From contig NZ_FWYD01000027.1 in assembly GCF_900176485.1 (NCBI RefSeq), forward strand, positions 1 through 47,410: DNA of 47,410 nt, given 5' to 3'. A model generated the notes under the pieces. The model had not been told where the DNA came from and did not search any database. It was given only the letters and a program-made list of their open reading frames with translations. The position numbers and the translations under genes are program-made. Every line of letters begins with the position of its first letter. Position 1 is the first letter of the stretch. Origin of the DNA: Primorskyibacter flagellatus. GTDB taxonomy: Bacteria > Pseudomonadota > Alphaproteobacteria > Rhodobacterales > Rhodobacteraceae. Positions 35,591-44,014 of the stretch are shown piece by piece.

Positions 35591-35618
35591 CCCTTCAACT
35601 ATATGTTACGTTGAAGGG
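35591..35618. promoter_or_regulatory. Inverted-repeat operator between the AraC-type and XRE-cupin genes
   Basis: Perfect 9-base arms CCCTTCAAC (35591-35599) and GTTGAAGGG (35610-35618) are separated by 10 bases. A third half-site TTGAAGG follows at 35620-35626. The site lies 23 bases upstream of the XRE-cupin start. It is best explained as an autoregulatory operator of that protein, though the divergent AraC-type gene is also near. Confidence 0.6.
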
Positions 35619-35641
35619 ATTGAAGGTAAAGGCGATACATA

Positions 35642-36298
35642 ATGAAGAAGGCGAAGAGCGAGGCCGACAGGTCCTCAAAAGTATTGTCTCAAAACCCCCA
35701 TAAGGTCGGCGGCGAACGAGAAAAAGTTCTTGAAGTCGCCATCGGCAAAGAAGTCAGAGCCTTTCGTCGACAGCAAAATATGACGGTATTCGAACTTGCC
35801 GAAGCAACAGGCCTTTCGATCGGCATGTTGTCCAAGATCGAAAACGGCAATACGTCGCCGTCGCTGACCACGTTACAGGCCTTGTCCCATGCGCTTAGCG
35901 CGCCGTTGACTTCGTTCTTCCGCGGATTTGAAGAAAGCCGAAGCGCGGTTTTGACCAAAGCCGGTGAAGGCGCAGAAATATCGCGCCGTGGCACACGCGC
36001 AGGGCATCAGTACAATCTACTGGGTCATATCGGCTCGAATGCCAGCGGTGTGGTGGTCGAACCCTACCTGATCACATTGTCAGAAGAATCCGATATTTTT
36101 CCGGTCTTTCAGCATGACGGAATTGAGACGATATACATGCTGGAAGGTGAAATCGACTATCGGCATGGCAACGACCTTTATCCGCTAAGGCCCGGTGATA
36201 CGCTGTTTTTTGATGCCGATGCCCCACATGGCCCGGAAGTGCTGGCAAAGCTGCCGGCACGCTATCTTTCGATTATCGCCTATCCGCAATCAAGCTGA
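35642..36298 (+). CDS. XRE-family regulator with cupin domain
   Basis: A 218-residue protein. The helix-turn-helix (VFELAEATGLSIGMLSKIEN, about residues 50-90) is joined to a small cupin sensor domain (HDGIETIYMLEGEID, YPLRPGDTLFFDADAPHG). This PuuR-like architecture commonly responds to amines, gamma-glutamyl compounds or amino acids. It lies next to the dmm genes and near gmaS, which makes gamma-glutamylmethylamide. The target is not proved; the operator upstream of its own gene suggests autoregulation. The 191 bases to dmmC (36299-36489) show no supported gene. Confidence 0.9.
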   Translation: MKKAKSEADRSSKVLSQNPHKVGGEREKVLEVAIGKEVRAFRRQQNMTVFELAEATGLSIGMLSKIENGNTSPSLTTLQALSHALSAPLTSFFRGFEESRSAVLTKAGEGAEISRRGTRAGHQYNLLGHIGSNASGVVVEPYLITLSEESDIFPVFQHDGIETIYMLEGEIDYRHGNDLYPLRPGDTLFFDADAPHGPEVLAKLPARYLSIIAYPQSS

Positions 36299-36489
36299 AG
36301 CGCTTGTCGCCTTTGTGATATGGACTCGGGCCTGGTGAGCACCATCGCGAAATAGAGCACCAGTCAAGCTGACGATAACGAAAGCGAAGATGTCCACTGT
36401 GCGGGATTGCCACGCGCGTCGCGGACAATCCCCGATAACACCAGCATTTACCGCGGCAGGCAACCCAGCCGCGGAACTGTGCAATCGCC

Positions 36490-37530
36490 CTAATCCGGCC
36501 AGACGCCATCCGATGTGGGTGCGCCATCATCGAACTTCGACAGGTAGTCGACAATGAGCGGGCGATTGTCGATGAAACCTTTATAGGTGGCCAGTTCTTC
36601 CGGAACATCGCGGATGACACGATGCAGGCGGCGGCCCCATTTGGGAATGGTGACCAGGTCTTCCAGCGAAATCAGATAACACCGGATCGGAAAAACCATC
36701 CCGTTTGAACGCGGGAGCCGAAAAAAGGTCTGCAATTCAACCCGCAGATATTGTTTCTGGCCAACATTTTCTGGTGTCAGCGTCGTCTTCTGCACACCCC
36801 ATTTATGATAGTTTTCCGGGCTGGTATCGAGCAGCGGATTGACCGTCATCGTCCAGTTCAGGCGCCGCGCCGGCATCCCCTGCTGGATGTTCAGCAGGAA
36901 CTTCAGCGCCCGCTTGAAAACCCCCATCTCGGCTGCCAGTGGCACGGGCGCGTGCCATTCGAAGAAATTCATCCCGATGTCGAAATCCAGCGACCAATCG
37001 GCCTGGGTCGTGACCGTGCCGGCATCCATCCACAGGTTTTCATCCCGCTGGTCCAGCAAGGCGAAATCGCCCTGAGTCTGGCGGGTGATATACTCCATCG
37101 GCCCATAAGGCAGCGTCGATTCGTCCATGAAAACGAACTTCTGCTCGATTCCCAAAGGCTTGTTGATCCAGTGCCAGTTGTTGCCATCACGGTGTAGCTC
37201 GAACAGGTCCGGATAATCCTCGGATTTCGAGACCATGATCAGTTCAAGCAAGTCCCAGCCTGCCAGCGTCATATGCGGCAGGGACTGGCAGCGCAGCGGA
37301 TCCTCGTCCAGCACAAGTGCCCGGTCTTTCATCTCCGAGATGTAATGTTCATCCACGTCAAAGCGCTTTTCATAAATGCTGCCCTCTGGGCCGCCTTGAT
37401 GCTGCTCCATATTGACCGAATACATGTAACTGTCTTCATGGAACGGGAACGGAAAGCGTTTGATCGCCCGCTCGGAGTTCGTGAAAGTGTAATCGTCGCG
37501 GAATGTTTCGTCGTTGAATTGAATGGTCAT
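36490..37530 (-). CDS. dmmC: Dimethylamine monooxygenase subunit C, heme-dependent oxidative N-demethylase (DUF3445)
   Basis: A 346-residue protein of the heme-dependent oxidative N-demethylase family, the proposed catalytic component that binds dimethylamine and O2 to give methylamine and formaldehyde. Features include RFPFPFHEDSYMYSVNMEQ near the start, AEMGVFKRALKFLLNIQQGM and FRLPRSNGMVFPIRCYLIS. It is the last gene of the dmmDABC operon and lies 12 bases after dmmB, with a GGGAGAGA ribosome site. Confidence 0.92.
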   Translation of the reverse strand: MTIQFNDETFRDDYTFTNSERAIKRFPFPFHEDSYMYSVNMEQHQGGPEGSIYEKRFDVDEHYISEMKDRALVLDEDPLRCQSLPHMTLAGWDLLELIMVSKSEDYPDLFELHRDGNNWHWINKPLGIEQKFVFMDESTLPYGPMEYITRQTQGDFALLDQRDENLWMDAGTVTTQADWSLDFDIGMNFFEWHAPVPLAAEMGVFKRALKFLLNIQQGMPARRLNWTMTVNPLLDTSPENYHKWGVQKTTLTPENVGQKQYLRVELQTFFRLPRSNGMVFPIRCYLISLEDLVTIPKWGRRLHRVIRDVPEELATYKGFIDNRPLIVDYLSKFDDGAPTSDGVWPD

Positions 37531-37542
37531 CGCGGTCTCTCC

Positions 37543-38508
37543 CTATCGGTCCAACACGATAATCCTGCCCTCGAATCTGCTGACGCAGGGCATGATTTTC
37601 TTGCCGCTCTCCTTTTCGTCGTCCTCAAGCCAGTGATCCCTGTGCAGGATCTCTCCATCGGCTTCCAGAACGTCCGTTTCACATTGCCCGCATGCACCGC
37701 CGCGGCACAGATACGGCGCATCGACACCGGCAGCTTCAATCGCTTCAAGCAAGCTCTGGTGTTCGCCGACTTCGAACTCCAGGTCGGACTTCGCCAGTTT
37801 CACCGTGAACGGCTTGCCAGATTGCGGGGCGAGGAATTCTTCGTAATGCACCGCTTCGCGCGGCCAACCCAGGCGCTCTGCCGTGTCGCGCACCCAGTTG
37901 ATCATGCCTTTGGGGCCGCAAATGTAGATATGCGTACCCAGGGGCTGGCCATCCAACAGGTTTTCCAGATCAAGGGCTTGCCCGTCATCGTCGAAATAGA
38001 CATGCACATTGTTGGGATGCGCCGTCGTCAGATCGTCGACATATGATCCCAACGCCTGATTGCGACAGGCATAGTGCAGCTCGAAGCGCCCGTTGGTGGC
38101 AGAAAGTTGTTTGATCTGTGCCAGAAACGGGGTGATCCCGATGCCGCCCGCGATCATCAGATGCTTGTGCGCGCGCAGGTCCAGCGCGAACAGGTTGACC
38201 GGATAGCTGATCACCATCTCATCGCCGATCCGCACATTCTTATGCAGGAAAAGCGACCCGCCCCGCCCGGCATCGTCCCGCCGCACCGAGATGGTATAGG
38301 CATGACGGTCTGCCGGGTCCGACATCAGGGAATAGGGGTTCAGGCGGGTTGTTTCGCCATCCTTCATCTCGATCACGGTATGTGCCCCGCCCGAGAATGT
38401 CGGTAGCAATCCGCCATCCGCGCGCTCGAACTTGAACCGCGTGACCAGCTCATTAAGCGGTACGATGTCGGTGACAACGACGCCAATCTTGTTGGTTCCG
38501 GCGCTCAT
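37543..38508 (-). CDS. dmmB: Dimethylamine monooxygenase reductase subunit B (PDR/VanB type)
   Basis: A 321-residue reductase. A flavin-binding domain is followed by an NAD(P)-binding domain (AGGIGITPFLAQ near residue 120; CGPKGM at 198-203). The carboxy-terminal 2Fe-2S ferredoxin has Cys268, 273, 276 and 308 (CRGGACGQC). It passes electrons from NAD(P)H to the heme subunit. The gene overlaps dmmA by ATGA. Confidence 0.93.
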   Translation of the reverse strand: MSAGTNKIGVVVTDIVPLNELVTRFKFERADGGLLPTFSGGAHTVIEMKDGETTRLNPYSLMSDPADRHAYTISVRRDDAGRGGSLFLHKNVRIGDEMVISYPVNLFALDLRAHKHLMIAGGIGITPFLAQIKQLSATNGRFELHYACRNQALGSYVDDLTTAHPNNVHVYFDDDGQALDLENLLDGQPLGTHIYICGPKGMINWVRDTAERLGWPREAVHYEEFLAPQSGKPFTVKLAKSDLEFEVGEHQSLLEAIEAAGVDAPYLCRGGACGQCETDVLEADGEILHRDHWLEDDEKESGKKIMPCVSRFEGRIIVLDR

Positions 38509-39113
38509 GAGTACAACTCCCGCTTTGGAGGCACGTTGCCTGGGTCTTCGGCATCAACACAAACGCCCTGGAACGCAGCGATCCGGCGGGAATAATGATC
38601 GCGCACAAAAAGGTTCAGCCCGCAATGCGAGCATGTGAACGGATCTGTCACAACATTTTCGGTGATGCCCTTGCAATGCACACATTGCATGCGCCGCGCG
38701 ACAGAACCACGATGTTCGGTCTGGATTGCGGTATGCGGAATGCCGGCGTTGGTGGCTTCTGACATTGCCTGCCCCATCAGCCCTTCGGTGCCTGCCAGGT
38801 AGACCTGCAAACCCATATGGGCGTCCTGCAATATCCTGCGCAGACGCGGGACGGCCGCGCTATAGCTTGGCCCGACATAGAGTTTGGAAGGTGAAAATGC
38901 CTTTAGCTTTTCAGCATACCCGGTGTCGTCTGCGGCAGGGAAATACATGATATGGGCATGCGCGATCAGATCTGGATCTTTTTCCACAAGATCAAACAGC
39001 GCCTCGGCGCCCTCGGCGTCCGCGATCATCAGATGGTGCTTGCCGGATCGCGGCTCCAGCGTTCCGTAGACGGGTCTGCTTGTGATCGATGGCGGGAATT
39101 TGAACGTGCTCAT
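38505..39113 (-). CDS. dmmA: Dimethylamine monooxygenase subunit A
   Basis: A 202-residue protein of the DmmA family. A carboxy-terminal zinc-ribbon-like or metal motif has two CxxC pairs, at residues 144-147 (CVHC) and 161-164 (CSHC). The amino-terminal part resembles an oxidoreductase domain (GLQVYLAGTEGLMGQAM). Its exact role in the complex is not settled. It is separated from dmmD by 74 bases that contain a hairpin. Confidence 0.9.
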   Translation of the reverse strand: MSTFKFPPSITSRPVYGTLEPRSGKHHLMIADAEGAEALFDLVEKDPDLIAHAHIMYFPAADDTGYAEKLKAFSPSKLYVGPSYSAAVPRLRRILQDAHMGLQVYLAGTEGLMGQAMSEATNAGIPHTAIQTEHRGSVARRMQCVHCKGITENVVTDPFTCSHCGLNLFVRDHYSRRIAAFQGVCVDAEDPGNVPPKRELYS

Positions 39114-39152
39114 CCTTGATTAACTTCCCCTGCTGGTATGATTATTTACAAA

Positions 39153-39177
39153 GGCGCGGCGTATTGAACGCCGCGCC
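39153..39177 (-). terminator. Hairpin between dmmD and dmmA
   Basis: Perfect 9-base arms GGCGCGGCG (39153-39161) and CGCCGCGCC (39169-39177) have a 7-base loop. In the direction of transcription they are followed by TTTGTAAAT. This looks like a partial terminator or RNA-stabilising hairpin inside the dmm operon, likely to give less dmmABC than dmmD transcript or to protect the dmmD 3' end. Confidence 0.65.
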
Positions 39178-39187
39178 GAAGCTGTGA

Positions 39188-40324
39188 TCAACCCTTGGCC
39201 GTACGGCGCTTTTTGTCCGGGTCGTGGAATGGCAGCGAATGTGCAACGCATTTGATCTCGCCGCTTTCGTTCTTCACGGTCATCTGGGTGCCATCCACCG
39301 CGCAATCAACGGGCATCCGGGCGATGCCGACGTTCCACTCGTTCAGCGGTGAATACATCCCGATCGTCACGACGCCCACCTGCTTGCCGTCCTTCAGCAA
39401 AGGCGCGCCTTCTTCGGCAGGCTCTTTGCCTTCCAGTTTGACACCGTAGATCTTGAACCGCTCCTTGCCTTTGAGGCGGTAGTGTTCCTCGGCACCGCGG
39501 AACCCGGTCTTGCCCGGCGATACGGTGAAATCCAGGCCCAGCTCCCAAAGCGTATCGCCGGCCTTTTCATTCTCGAACGGATACATTTCCGAGTTGTCAT
39601 ACGGATAGAACAGCAGATAGCTTTCCGCACGCAGCAGATCGAGCGTGGTGAAACGTGTCGGGATGATGCCCTTGGGCTTGCCCTTTTCAACCAGCGTATC
39701 CCAGATATGCGGTGCGTCCTGCCCGCGGCAGAAAATCTCGTAGCCGCGCTCACCGGTATAGCCCGTGCGCGAAATCGTCACCGGCTTGTCGAACAGTGTC
39801 GTGTGCTGGTGGCTGAAATAGACCTGATCGCGAATGCCCGGCACGCCCTGCTCTTCCAGGAAGTCGACGGCTTTCGGACCTTGCAACGAGATGTCGTGCA
39901 GATTGTCGTCGAAACGCACATCCACGTCGCGACCCGTTGCCGCCATGGTCAACTGCTCATGGCCGCCGCCCGTACCGTGAACGACCATCCAGGAGTTCGG
40001 CCCCATCCGGTAGATCACGCAGTCGTCGATGAATTTGCCTTCATCATTGAGCATACAAGCATAGGACGAACGGCCTGGCTTGATCTTCTCGACGTTGCGC
40101 GTGGTGGCGCGGTCGATCACATGCGCGGCATGCGGGCCGACCAGATGCACCTTGTGCAGCCCGGAAACGTCCATGAACCCGGCATTCGTCCGAATCGCCA
40201 TGTATTCCTCGGTCTGGTCCTTGTCATAGGTCCAGGCCGTACCCATTCCGCCCCAGTCCTCCAGATTGGACCCCATTGCGCGGTGACGGTCGGCCAGGGC
40301 CGAAAACCTCCAGGATGCTGTCAT
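39188..40324 (-). CDS. dmmD: DmmD, GcvT-like aminomethyltransferase
   Basis: A 378-residue folate-binding aminomethyltransferase-type protein (RTNAGFMDVSGLHKV, SRTGYTGERGYEIFC, ARMPVDCAV). In dimethylamine degradation it is thought to transfer the formaldehyde-level carbon to tetrahydrofolate. A strong AAGGAG site precedes the ATG. It is the first gene of the dmmDABC operon and has a structured leader (40368-40414). Related proteins include DMSP demethylase; gene order dmmD-A-B-C makes the dmm assignment firm. Confidence 0.9.
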   Translation of the reverse strand: MTASWRFSALADRHRAMGSNLEDWGGMGTAWTYDKDQTEEYMAIRTNAGFMDVSGLHKVHLVGPHAAHVIDRATTRNVEKIKPGRSSYACMLNDEGKFIDDCVIYRMGPNSWMVVHGTGGGHEQLTMAATGRDVDVRFDDNLHDISLQGPKAVDFLEEQGVPGIRDQVYFSHQHTTLFDKPVTISRTGYTGERGYEIFCRGQDAPHIWDTLVEKGKPKGIIPTRFTTLDLLRAESYLLFYPYDNSEMYPFENEKAGDTLWELGLDFTVSPGKTGFRGAEEHYRLKGKERFKIYGVKLEGKEPAEEGAPLLKDGKQVGVVTIGMYSPLNEWNVGIARMPVDCAVDGTQMTVKNESGEIKCVAHSLPFHDPDKKRRTAKG

Positions 40325-40367
40325 GTCAAACTCCTTGATTCACTACGACCACTGACGCGCAGAGGCC

Positions 40368-40414
40368 GTTTCATTCAATTCCGGGCCTGGGGCGATAGCC
40401 CCAGCCGATGAAAC
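40368..40414 (-). promoter_or_regulatory. Structured 5' leader of the dmm operon
   Basis: On the minus strand the leader folds into an outer helix GTTTCAT/ATGAAAC (7 perfect pairs, arms 40408-40414 and 40368-40374) enclosing a hairpin CTGGGGC-TATC-GCCCCAG (arms 40398-40404 and 40387-40393), with an asymmetric internal loop on the 3' side. It ends 44 bases upstream of the dmmD ATG. The layout suits a riboswitch, a protein-binding leader or an RNA stabiliser. I do not recognise a described RNA class; glycine and SAM types do not fit by eye. Confidence 0.5.
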
Positions 40415-40504
40415 CAAACCAAGCCTAACCATCTTCCAGCCCATATTAGCGAAAAATTACTGAAGGCGTTGGCTGCAAAATTCATCGGCATCCCTCTGAA
40501 CAGT

Positions 40505-40578
40505 TGACAGGTGTAACTCAAAAAAAGCAATACTTAACGAAAAATAGTTTCCTGACAGGCAAGTTTTGCCATACTTAA
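40505..40578 (+). promoter_or_regulatory. Repeated elements upstream of the APC permease gene
   Basis: In the 328-base space between dmmD and the permease start (40325-40652), two copies of TGACAGG (40505-40511, 40553-40559) are each followed by ATACTTAA (40530-40537, 40571-40578). The first overlaps a TTGACA (40504-40509). They could be activator sites or overlapping promoters. Apart from these and the dmm leader, no gene is seen in the gap. Confidence 0.4.
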
Positions 40579-40652
40579 TGATCGAACGGGCCGAGCTTTC
40601 GAAAGAAACTTACCACCGCAAAAACGATAAAAAATCACCAACAAGGAGCAAC

Positions 40653-42251
40653 ATGATGGTTTCAACAACCGAAAACGCCACGCAATCTGCGGGTGATGGC
40701 ACCCTCCACCGAGCGATCGGGTGGAAAGACGCCTTCTGGATGGCCTCGGGCGTGCCTGCACTCGTCCTGTTTTCCATTGGAGGAATCGCCGCAACAGTAG
40801 GAAACCCGTCCTGGGCCATATGGATGCTTTCCGTGTCCTTCGGCTTCCTGCAAGCCTTTGTGTATGCCGAAATCGCCGGGCTTTTTCCCAGCAAATCCGG
40901 CGGTGCGTCGGTCTATGGGGCCGCTGCATGGGTGCGTTATTCCAAGGTGATCGCGCCCCTGTCGGTCTGGTGCAACTGGCTGGCCTGGACGCCGGTTCTG
41001 GCGATCGGCGGCGGTCTGGCGGCGGGATATGTCCTGACGTCCCTGTTCGGAGCCGATGCGACCGTCAACGCGTGGCAGATCACACTGCTTAATCTGGATT
41101 TTCTGAACGAAGGTCTGACCCTTCGGATCAACGCCACCTCCATCGTGGGCACCGTGATTTTGCTGCTGGTTTTCATGGCCCAGCATCACGGCATTTCCCG
41201 CGCGGCCAAGATCCAGACAATCATGGGCGTCGCCGTGATGATCCCGCTCCTTATCGTGGGGCTTGTACCGATTCTCTCTGGTGATGTTCTCTCGACGAAT
41301 CTCCTGCCCCTCGTTCCCAACACGGGATCGTGGAATATCGAGGGCACAACGCTGTTCCTCGGCGGGTTGTTCATCGCCGCATGGTCTGCATATGCCTTCG
41401 AAACCGCGATCTGTTATACCAGCGAATTCCGCGACCCACAGCGTGACACCGTTCGTGCGATCATTGCGGCGGGGGTTGTCTGCGTCGTGATCTACACGCT
41501 GGTCCCGATCAGCTTTCAGGGCGTTCTGGGCGTTGAAGGCATGCTGGAGCCCGGAATCGTTGACGGCTCTGCCGTGGCAGGTGCCATGGCCGGCATGGTC
41601 GGCGGTGGTTCCATCATTGCCAAGATCATGGTTGTGATGCTGTTTCTGGCACTGGTGCTGGCCATCATGACATCGATGGCGGGATCGTCACGGACACTGT
41701 ATCAGGGATCGGTGGATGGCTGGTTGCCGAAATTCCTGTCGCGCACCAACGAGCACGGCGCGCCGGTCAACGGCATGTGGACTGACCTTGGCTTCAACCT
41801 GATCCTGCTGATGATGTCCGATTACCTGTTCGTCCTGGCGGTTTCGAACTGCTGCTATCTGGTGTTCAACTTCCTGAATCTGCATTCGGGCTGGCTGCAC
41901 CGGATCGACAACGCCAATGCAACACGACCCTGGAAGGCCCCGACGATCATGCTTTGGATCGGTGGCGGACTTGCCTTCGTGAATGCGGTTCTGCTGGGTG
42001 CCGGAGCGAACGTATGGGGTGAAGGCACGATGCGCTCTGCGATCATCGCGATCGCGATCATTCTGCCCGTCTTCGCCTATCGTCACTATATCACCGACAA
42101 AGGTCAGTTCCCCGCCAAGATGCTTGAGGATCTTACGATCGGAGGCAACACGGATATCAAGATCCGTAAGGCGGGCATGAAGCCTTATCTTACGCTTGCG
42201 GCCGGGATTGCGGTGGTCATAGCGGCCAATCAGATCTTCCAACTTGGGTAA
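40653..42251 (+). CDS. APC-superfamily permease
   Basis: A 532-residue membrane protein with about 12-13 hydrophobic helices. It has the APC opening (GWKDAFWMASGVPALVLFSI) and the ATPAFxxSxPSG-like region replaced by AIWMLSVSFGFLQAFVYAEI. The later segment SMAGSSRTLYQGSVDGWLP is typical of amino-acid/polyamine permeases. The ATG at 40653 has an AAGGAG site 6 bases upstream; the 29 earlier codons are not supported. Its place between dmm and mgs suggests uptake of methylamine, an amino acid needed by the pathway (glutamate) or a methylated amine. A strong terminator follows. Confidence 0.9.
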   Translation: MMVSTTENATQSAGDGTLHRAIGWKDAFWMASGVPALVLFSIGGIAATVGNPSWAIWMLSVSFGFLQAFVYAEIAGLFPSKSGGASVYGAAAWVRYSKVIAPLSVWCNWLAWTPVLAIGGGLAAGYVLTSLFGADATVNAWQITLLNLDFLNEGLTLRINATSIVGTVILLLVFMAQHHGISRAAKIQTIMGVAVMIPLLIVGLVPILSGDVLSTNLLPLVPNTGSWNIEGTTLFLGGLFIAAWSAYAFETAICYTSEFRDPQRDTVRAIIAAGVVCVVIYTLVPISFQGVLGVEGMLEPGIVDGSAVAGAMAGMVGGGSIIAKIMVVMLFLALVLAIMTSMAGSSRTLYQGSVDGWLPKFLSRTNEHGAPVNGMWTDLGFNLILLMMSDYLFVLAVSNCCYLVFNFLNLHSGWLHRIDNANATRPWKAPTIMLWIGGGLAFVNAVLLGAGANVWGEGTMRSAIIAIAIILPVFAYRHYITDKGQFPAKMLEDLTIGGNTDIKIRKAGMKPYLTLAAGIAVVIAANQIFQLG

Positions 42252-42271
42252 TCGTTGTTGAATCCACCCCC

Positions 42272-42310
42272 ACGGCGCGCACGAAATCAGCATGTGCGCG
42301 CCGTTCCTCT
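42272..42310 (+). terminator. Terminator of the APC permease gene
   Basis: Perfect 11-base arms ACGGCGCGCAC (42272-42282) and GTGCGCGCCGT (42294-42304), with TCCTCT following. The mgs operon therefore probably has its own promoter in 42305-42394. Confidence 0.7.
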
Positions 42311-42394
42311 TGTGAAAATAATATTCTTCCTAGTTGAATATTCTTTTGCCGAGTGCTAACCTAGAAAATGAAACTCGCAGAAAGGATCAAAGCG

Positions 42395-43324
42395 ATGTGT
42401 GGTATCGTTGGACTCTTCCTAAAGGATAAATCGCTCGAACCTAAATTGGGCGAAATGTTGACCGATATGCTTGTGACCATGACCGACCGGGGTCCCGATA
42501 GCGCCGGGATCGCGATCTATGGCAACGGGTCTGATGAAGGCGCCAAGATCACGGTGCAATCCGACAACGCAGACAAGGACTTTGCCTCGATCGGTGACGA
42601 ACTGGGTCACGCGATCGGTGCCAATGTCAAAGCCGAGCGCAATGACACTCATGCCGTTCTGTCGATGCCCGCCGACAAGATCGCCCATGCCAGAGAGATC
42701 CTGAGCGAAATCCGCCCGGACGTCCGGGTGATGAGTGCCGGCTCGTCGCTTGAGATCTACAAGGAGGTCGGCCTGCCAAAGGACGTGGCGGCCCGTTTCC
42801 ACGTCGAGAAGATGAGCGGAACGCACGGCATCGGTCACACGCGCATGGCAACCGAATCGGCTGTCACCACAATGGGTGCACACCCGTTCAACACCGGTTC
42901 CGATCAGTGTCTCGTGCACAATGGTTCCTTGTCGAACCACAATTCCCTGCGCCGCAAGCTGCGCCGGAACGGCATCCTCATTCAAACCGAAAACGACACC
43001 GAAGTGGGTGCAGCCTATCTGACATGGAAGATGCAGAACGGTGCCACACTGGGCGAAGCTCTCGAATCCTCTCTGGATGATCTCGACGGCTTCTTTACGT
43101 TCGTCGTGGGCACAAAGGACGGCTTTGGTGTCGTGCGTGACCCCATCGCCTGCAAACCCGCCGTCATGGCAGAGACAGATCAATATGTCGCTTTCGGATC
43201 GGAATACCGTGCGCTGGTAAACCTGCCCGGCATCGAGACCGCCCGCGTCTGGGAGCCGGAGCCAGCGACCGTGTATTTCTGGTCCCATAGCGACGATCCC
43301 ACCAAAATCGAGAAGGCCGCCTGA
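42395..43324 (+). CDS. mgsA: N-methylglutamate synthase subunit A (class II glutamine amidotransferase)
   Basis: A 309-residue class II (Ntn) amidotransferase. The ATG at 42395 puts cysteine at position 2 (MCGIVGLF), which must become the amino-terminal nucleophile; the 9 extra codons of the longer frame cannot be right. Conserved segments are TDRGPDSAGI, GHTRMATESAV and LVHNGSLSNH. In MgsABC the domain acts on gamma-glutamylmethylamide and releases methylamine for transfer to 2-oxoglutarate. Members called GlxB are close relatives. Two AATATTCTT words (42320-42328, 42337-42345) lie upstream. Confidence 0.92.
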   Translation: MCGIVGLFLKDKSLEPKLGEMLTDMLVTMTDRGPDSAGIAIYGNGSDEGAKITVQSDNADKDFASIGDELGHAIGANVKAERNDTHAVLSMPADKIAHAREILSEIRPDVRVMSAGSSLEIYKEVGLPKDVAARFHVEKMSGTHGIGHTRMATESAVTTMGAHPFNTGSDQCLVHNGSLSNHNSLRRKLRRNGILIQTENDTEVGAAYLTWKMQNGATLGEALESSLDDLDGFFTFVVGTKDGFGVVRDPIACKPAVMAETDQYVAFGSEYRALVNLPGIETARVWEPEPATVYFWSHSDDPTKIEKAA

Positions 43325-43325
43325 G

Positions 43326-44009
43326 ATGCAGACCATAGACCTTGAGGCAAAAGGGCTTCGCGCCCTTAACGAGCAGCTGCACGCCCAGACTGCTGACACC
43401 AACCAGACCGCATGGGAAATTGTGAACGCCAGAGGCAGCCACGCCATTGCGGTCGGTCTGGACGCTCCTATCGAAGTGACGGTCAAGGGATCGACCGGAT
43501 ACTATTGCGGCGGCATGAACAAGCAGGCGACGATCAATGTGCACGGCTCTGCCGGGCCTGGCGTCGGTGAGAACATGATGTCCGGCACCATCGTCGTTGA
43601 CGGCGACGCCAGCCAGTATGCCGGTGCGACCGGTCACGGCGGATTGCTTGTCATCAAAGGCAATGCGTCTTCGCGTTGCGGTATTTCGATGAAGGGCATC
43701 GACATTGTCGTGCATGGCAATATCGGCCACATGTCGGCCTTCATGGCACAATCGGGCAACCTTGTGGTGCTCGGGGATGCCGGGGATGCGCTTGGCGACA
43801 GTTGCTATGAGGCGCGGCTTTTCGTGCGCGGCAAGGTCAAGAGCCTCGGCGCGGATTGCGAAGAAAAGGAAATGCGGCCCGAACATATCGAAATCCTCAA
43901 GGATTTGCTGGAGCGCGCAGGTGCCGATGCCAAGCCGGAAGAATTCACCCGCTATGGCTCGGCTCGCAATCTTTACAACTTCGACGTCGATAACGCGTCG
44001 GCCTACTGA
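43326..44009 (+). CDS. mgsB: N-methylglutamate synthase subunit B (GltB C-terminal-like)
   Basis: A 227-residue protein of the glutamate synthase carboxy-terminal domain type, a right-handed beta helix made of Gly-rich repeats (for example GGMNKQATINVHGSAGPGVG and GATGHGGLLVIKGNASSR). It has a structural role between the amidotransferase and the FMN subunit. It starts one base after the mgsA stop. Confidence 0.92.
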   Translation: MQTIDLEAKGLRALNEQLHAQTADTNQTAWEIVNARGSHAIAVGLDAPIEVTVKGSTGYYCGGMNKQATINVHGSAGPGVGENMMSGTIVVDGDASQYAGATGHGGLLVIKGNASSRCGISMKGIDIVVHGNIGHMSAFMAQSGNLVVLGDAGDALGDSCYEARLFVRGKVKSLGADCEEKEMRPEHIEILKDLLERAGADAKPEEFTRYGSARNLYNFDVDNASAY

Positions 44010-44014
44010 GGAAC

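Noticed and set aside
36299-36489. Minus-strand ORF with a hydrophobic stretch between the XRE-cupin gene and dmmC
   Set aside because: A short membrane-like segment (FAFVIVSLTGALF) is seen, but there is no ribosome site or family match, so I did not call a gene.
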